Part shown: positions 60,515 to 64,000 of the stretch, piece by piece | Numbering within the stretch: position 1 is the first letter of the stretch | Layout: each line of letters starts with the position of its first letter | Made by a program: the position numbers and the translations under genes | Assembly: GCF_011762225.1 (NCBI RefSeq) | Contig: NZ_JAASQI010000003.1 | Coordinates: forward strand, 434,001 to 498,000 | Source of the DNA: Pseudochelatococcus lubricantis | GTDB lineage: Bacteria; Pseudomonadota; Alphaproteobacteria; Rhizobiales; Beijerinckiaceae | Direction of reading: 5' to 3' | Length of the DNA: 64,000 bases | Notes under the pieces: model-generated | The model's database searches: none | Seen by the model: only the letters and a program-made list of their open reading frames with translations | Told to the model about the DNA's origin: nothing

Positions 60515-60868
60515 ATGAGCCTGCTTGTATCTATCGACCCTGACAACCTCGGCGAGGCGAAGGAAACGAAAGCCGCGCCGGACCGACTGCTCGCCGGCGA
60601 TCCGTCATTCAGAACGTGGGAGCTGGACGACTCGCGCAGCGGCGAAGTGTCCACCGGCATCTGGGAAGCAACGCCGGGGACGACGCGCTCCATCAAGGGT
60701 GAAACCTTCGAATTCTGCCATATCCTCAGCGGCGTCGTCGAGATCACGCCGGAAGGCGGGGCTCCCGTTGTCTACCGCGCCGGAGACAGCTTCGTGATGA
60801 AGCCCGGCCTCGTCAGCACCTGGCGCACGATCGAGACGGTGCGCAAGATTTTCGTCGTCGTCGGCTGA
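60515..60868 (+). CDS. Small cupin protein (DUF861/Cupin_3)
   Basis: A 117-residue single-domain cupin with GIWEATPGTTRSIKGETFEF, ILSGVVEITPEGGAPVVYRA and GDSFVMKPGLVSTWRTIETV, typical of Cupin_3 proteins such as the ureidoglycolate-lyase-like and EutQ-like groups. AAGGAACG precedes the ATG at 60515. The metal ligand set is incomplete, with no obvious second His pair, so a non-enzymatic or altered role is possible. A terminator follows directly. Confidence 0.85.
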   Translation: MSLLVSIDPDNLGEAKETKAAPDRLLAGDPSFRTWELDDSRSGEVSTGIWEATPGTTRSIKGETFEFCHILSGVVEITPEGGAPVVYRAGDSFVMKPGLVSTWRTIETVRKIFVVVG

Positions 60869-60880
60869 ACATCGCAGCAG

Positions 60881-60917
60881 AAAGGCGGCCTCGGGCAATC
60901 GCCGAAGGCCGCCTTTT
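60881..60917 (+). terminator. Rho-independent terminator after the cupin gene
   Basis: GGCGGCCT (60884-60891) and AGGCCGCC (60906-60913) form an 8-bp stem, with an inner CGG/CCG step in the 14-base loop, followed by TTTTC. It is 13 bases after the + strand cupin stop. Confidence 0.85.
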
Positions 60918-60984
60918 CGGCATCGCGCCGCGCGGGGTTGCGCAAAACCCGCACGCGAGCGGTCAAGTACCGGGAGCGCCGGTA

Positions 60985-61653
60985 TCAGAGGCCCACGACA
61001 CCCGGCAGGCCGCGAATGTCCCGAATCTCGGTATAGCCGTAATAGGGGTTTTCCGGCTCGTGCCGCCGGTTGACCCAGACCTTGTTCGTGATGCCGAGAT
61101 CGTGCGCCGACATCAGGTCATAGCGGAACGACGACGAAACGTGCAGGATGTCCTCCGGCGCGCAGCCAAGGGTGTCGAACATGTATTCGAACGCCTGGAA
61201 GCGCGGCTTGTAGGCGTTGGCCTGCTGCGCCGTCAGCACCTTGTGGAAGGGCGCGCCCAGCTTTTCGACGTTCGACATGATCTGCTCGTCCATCGCGTTG
61301 GAGAGGATCACCAGCGGGAACTCCCTCGCGACCCGCGCGAGCCCTTCCGGCACGTCCGCATGCGGCCCCCAGGTTGGCACGGCCCGATAGAACTGCGCCG
61401 CCTCTTCCTCGACGAATGGCACCTGATTGCGTTTGCAGGCGCGCTCCACCGCGTTGCGCAGAACCTGATCGTAAGGCTTCCAGTCTCCCAGTATCTCGTC
61501 CAGGCGATAGGCGGCGAAATTCCTGATGAAGGCCTGCATCCGCGGCTCTTCGAGGCGCGCACCGTAGATTTCGCGCGCCTTCTCGGCCATCTGGAAGTTG
61601 GTCAGGGTTCCATAACAATCGAAGGTAATATACTTCGGCCGAAAGACGGTCAT
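60985..61653 (-). CDS. HAD superfamily hydrolase (haloacid dehalogenase type II-like)
   Basis: A 222-residue HAD enzyme. Motif I is FDCYGTLTNF (nucleophile Asp), motif II FPLVILSNAMDE, motif III Lys in NAYKPRFQAFEYMFD and motif IV SSSFRYDLMSAHDLGI. The SSFRYD motif replaces the SSNxxD of true L-2-haloacid dehalogenases, so a dehalogenase function is doubtful; a phosphatase is likely. GAGGAGATG precedes the ATG at 61653. It is 170 bases downstream of the hydantoinase B gene on the same strand. Confidence 0.88.
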   Translation of the reverse strand: MTVFRPKYITFDCYGTLTNFQMAEKAREIYGARLEEPRMQAFIRNFAAYRLDEILGDWKPYDQVLRNAVERACKRNQVPFVEEEAAQFYRAVPTWGPHADVPEGLARVAREFPLVILSNAMDEQIMSNVEKLGAPFHKVLTAQQANAYKPRFQAFEYMFDTLGCAPEDILHVSSSFRYDLMSAHDLGITNKVWVNRRHEPENPYYGYTEIRDIRGLPGVVGL

Positions 61654-61823
61654 TGAAACATCTCCTCTGGTTTTGCGCCTGCAACTGGCTGGCGGTTCGC
61701 GACCAGCCGGCGGCGGCATCCTGTCATTCTAGGGGCATCCGGCTGCGCGGGTTGCTGCCGCCCGCCCCCGCGAACGCATGAAATTGCGTTTTGCCGCAGG
61801 CGGGACAGCAGGCTGTGCCGCCG

Positions 61824-63818
61824 TCAGGCGGAAGCCGCCGCCGGCAGGCCGTATTGCGCGCGCAGCCTCGCGAAGATTGCGGCCATCTGCTCCCGCACCG
61901 CGCCGTCCTGCCCCGCCTGCGCGACGGTGTCGAAGATGCGGTGCTTCAGGAAGAAGCGCCAGCCGACGGGCACGGAAGCCAGAAATTCCGTCAGCAAATC
62001 GTACCGCTCGCGCGTCCACACGCTTTCAAAAGCCACCCGCTCCCGGCCGAACGTGAACATGCCGCTGGCGGCGGTACCGGTTGCGGCACGCAGAGCCGCC
62101 GTCGCGGCCTCGTCCACCTGCGCCCGCACGCCCTCGCCGGCGATCGCCACACCGTAGTCGGCCCGTGCGCTCCCCGGCGAGACATAGCCGCAGCGCACGT
62201 CCGCCAGCACGGCCTCCGGCGCGCGCCGGAACGGATCGCCATAGCCGCCCGCGCCGGGACCGATAACGCGGATGACGTCGCCGGGGTCGCAATGCACCAC
62301 GTCGGTGTTGCCCAGTTCCGCCTCTCCCGCCGTGCCGGGGTTTCTGACGAAGTGCGACACGACGCCCGCGTGCGCCCCCTGCACACCCCACGAGGGCATC
62401 AGCGAACGGTTGCGGTTGCGCGCCGTCACCACCGTCTCGGGCGACGACACCCGGAATTCCATCACCGCAGACAGCCCGCCGCGATAGCGCCCCGGCGCGC
62501 CCGTATCGGGATGGAGGCCGTAGCGCAGGAAATGCACGGGCACCTCCGCCTCGCTGATTTCCACGGGCGTGTTGCGCAGGAAGCCCGTCGCACCGCCCGC
62601 GCCGTCGCTGCCGTCGCAGAACGGGGTGCCGCCGCCGCCGCCGCCGACCGGACCGATCGACGCCATCACGGGCCGCCCGGCGCGGTCGGCGGTCTTGACG
62701 TTCAGGATCGCGTTGCCGCCCGGCGACGCCGCCGGCATCAGGTGTGGCAACGCCTGCGCGAAGGCGCCCACGGTCACGATCTGCGTCATGGCGCAGGTCA
62801 GCGAGCGCATGCCCACAGCCGCCGGCCGTTGCGCGTTGACGACGGTGCCCTCCGGCAGAATGGCCCGCGCCGGGCGCAGGGTGCCCGCGTTCAGCAGGAT
62901 GTCGTTGTTCAGCGTGTAGAGCACATAGGTGAGCCCCACCATGACGAGCGGATGGCGCTCGCGCCCACCCGTCGGCATGTTCAGTGAGGAGGCGAGTTGC
63001 GGGTCGCTGCCGGTGTAGTCCAGCTCGGCCTCGTCGCCCCGGATGCGCAGCGTCAGCGCCACCCGGCAGGGCCTGCCGCCGACGGAGTCCTCGTCGGCAT
63101 AATCGGCGAAGAAGTAATCGCCGTCCGGCACCTTGCGCAGCACTGCCCGCGCCTGCCTGTCGGCGTAGTCCAGCAGCATGCCGACACCCTCGATGAAGGC
63201 ATCGAAACCGAAGCGGCGGATGATCTCCCGGATCTTGCGCTCGCCCACGTTGACGCAGGCAAGCTGGGCATGCAGGTCCCCGCCGTTCTGGTCCGGCGAG
63301 CGCACGTTGGCGCGCAGCACCTCCACGACGAAGTCGTTGAGCACCCCGCCCGCCACCAGCTTGACCGGGGGAATGCGCACCCCCTCCTGCTCGATCTCCG
63401 TCAGCGAGCGCGACAGCGACGCCGGCACCGCGCCGCCCACATCGGTGTTGTGAATGTGCCCGACGACGAAGCACGCGATGCGGCCCTCGTGGAACACCGG
63501 CTTCCAGATGTGGAGATCCGGCGAGTGCGTGGCGACGAAACCGCTGTAGGGATCGTTGGTGACGCAGATGTCGCCTTCCGCATAGCTGTCGAACATGTCG
63601 AGCAGCGGGCGATAGTCGATGCCGCTGTACCACGGCGCGCCAAAATGGCGCGGGCTCGTGAAGGCGAGGCCCTCCCGCGTGACGATCTGGCAGGAGAAAT
63701 CCTCGGTTTCCTTCACGAAGGCCGAATGCGCCGTGCGCATCAGCGTGAAGGCCATCGCATCGGCCGCCGCGGCACAGAAGTTTGCCAGAACCTGAAGGTT
63801 GCGCTCATCGACGGCCAT
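61824..63818 (-). CDS. hyuB: Hydantoinase B / oxoprolinase family protein
   Basis: A 664-residue subunit of an ATP-dependent hydantoinase/oxoprolinase. Family motifs are ETEDFSCQIVTREGLAFTSP, DICVTNDPYSGFVATHSPDL, and GGGGGTPFCDGSDGAGG with HPDTGAPGRYRGGLSAVMEF. Together with HyuA it would hydrolyse a cyclic amide such as N-methylhydantoin or 5-oxoproline, coupled to ATP. It is somewhat longer than many HyuB proteins (about 520-590). Its ATG is 3 bases after the hyuA stop, as usual for this pair. Confidence 0.92.
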   Translation of the reverse strand: MAVDERNLQVLANFCAAAADAMAFTLMRTAHSAFVKETEDFSCQIVTREGLAFTSPRHFGAPWYSGIDYRPLLDMFDSYAEGDICVTNDPYSGFVATHSPDLHIWKPVFHEGRIACFVVGHIHNTDVGGAVPASLSRSLTEIEQEGVRIPPVKLVAGGVLNDFVVEVLRANVRSPDQNGGDLHAQLACVNVGERKIREIIRRFGFDAFIEGVGMLLDYADRQARAVLRKVPDGDYFFADYADEDSVGGRPCRVALTLRIRGDEAELDYTGSDPQLASSLNMPTGGRERHPLVMVGLTYVLYTLNNDILLNAGTLRPARAILPEGTVVNAQRPAAVGMRSLTCAMTQIVTVGAFAQALPHLMPAASPGGNAILNVKTADRAGRPVMASIGPVGGGGGGTPFCDGSDGAGGATGFLRNTPVEISEAEVPVHFLRYGLHPDTGAPGRYRGGLSAVMEFRVSSPETVVTARNRNRSLMPSWGVQGAHAGVVSHFVRNPGTAGEAELGNTDVVHCDPGDVIRVIGPGAGGYGDPFRRAPEAVLADVRCGYVSPGSARADYGVAIAGEGVRAQVDEAATAALRAATGTAASGMFTFGRERVAFESVWTRERYDLLTEFLASVPVGWRFFLKHRIFDTVAQAGQDGAVREQMAAIFARLRAQYGLPAAASA

Positions 63819-63821
63819 GAC

Positions 63822-64000
63822 TCAAGCTTCCTTCCGCTGCGGCGTGATCAGGAGGTTGCCGAAGCCGTCGACGTTGACGCTGAACCCCGGCGGGATGACG
63901 GTGGTGGTGTCGTCCTGCGCCACGATGGCGGGCGCGCCGAAGCAATGGCCCGCGCGCAACTGCATCCGCGCATAGACAGGCGTCTCAAGCTGCACGCCGT
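63822..64000 (-). CDS. hyuA: Hydantoinase A / oxoprolinase family protein, C-terminal end only
   Basis: The gene runs off the right edge. The last 59 codons read GVQLETPVYARMQLRAGHCF, then GAPAIVAQDDTTTVIPPGFS and VNVDGFGNLLITPQRKEA before TGA. The GPAIVEQxDTTTxVPPG-type ending is the conserved C-terminus of HyuA/oxoprolinase A subunits. It lies just upstream of hyuB on the same strand. Confidence 0.88.
   Translation of the reverse strand, partial: GVQLETPVYARMQLRAGHCFGAPAIVAQDDTTTVIPPGFSVNVDGFGNLLITPQRKEA

Noticed and set aside
60985-61653. Calling the HAD protein a true L-2-haloacid dehalogenase
   Set aside because: Motif IV reads SSSFRYD instead of the SSNxxD pattern of proven dehalogenases, so only the superfamily is claimed.
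1-64000. CRISPR arrays, insertion sequences, integrases and replication origins
   Set aside because: No regularly spaced direct repeats, no transposase or recombinase motifs, and no DnaA-box cluster or repABC-like genes were found by reading.

Overview
The window is GC-rich chromosomal DNA from an alphaproteobacterium, most likely of the order Hyphomicrobiales (Rhizobiales). The evidence is an Irr-type Fur regulator with a heme motif, a MucR/Ros regulator, an OhrR/Ohr pair, an NDUFA9-like protein, a YcjX/DUF697 pair, a class I PHA synthase, and many ABC transporter and CoA-linked catabolic operons. I cannot name the genus from sequence alone.

Layout. 1-5521 (+): the end of a branched-chain-amino-acid-type (Liv) ABC transporter, then a nitronate-monooxygenase-like flavoenzyme, a crotonase, an IclR regulator and a class III CoA-transferase, with most genes overlapping by 4-14 bases. 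5569-6840 (-): glycerate 2-kinase. 6841-9803: a degraded accessory island. It holds remnants of a trb conjugation operon (trbE-like at 7513-7884, DUF2274-like at 9615-9752) flanking a clearly AT-rich, opposite-strand gene for a DUF262 + HNH nuclease. 9804-11426: divergent ohrR and ohr with a clear operator palindrome, then a small membrane protein. 11655-11744: tRNA-Ser(UGA). 12008-22111: housekeeping and regulatory genes (irr, nicotinamidase, SixA-like phosphatase, YcjX, DUF697 protein, Gly-zipper lipoprotein, mucR, GNAT, NDUFA9-like, CysZ/EI24-like). 22649-26139: a soluble CZB-containing chemoreceptor, a D-glycerate dehydrogenase and a secreted SH3 protein. 26129-32348 (-): a surface-glycan cluster with three glycosyltransferase proteins, one a GT4-GT2-coiled-coil fusion, and a DUF4214-like coiled-coil protein. 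32885-40775: glpD, an orphan NodT-type outer-membrane lipoprotein, an aldo/keto reductase, phaC and a MaoC-phosphotransacetylase fusion.

40889-50155 (-) is one long operon-like block: a complete LivKHMGF importer followed by a benzoate/2-aminobenzoate-type CoA ligase, an arylformamidase-like hydrolase, a class A flavin monooxygenase and a cupin. I infer import and CoA-dependent degradation of an aromatic acid, possibly a tryptophan/kynurenine-derived one. 50691-64000 is a second catabolic region: two acetyltransferase genes, two DadA/PuuB-like FAD amine oxidases, a tartrate/isopropylmalate-type dehydrogenase, two aldehyde dehydrogenases, a GhrA-like 2-ketoacid reductase, a small cupin, a HAD hydrolase and hydantoinase/oxoprolinase B and A. 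It looks like oxidative amine or amino-acid breakdown feeding C2-C4 acids.

The least ordinary part is the 7.5-9.8 kb island, where a candidate defence nuclease sits in the ruins of a conjugative element. No CRISPR array, intact transposase, integrase or replication origin was seen.
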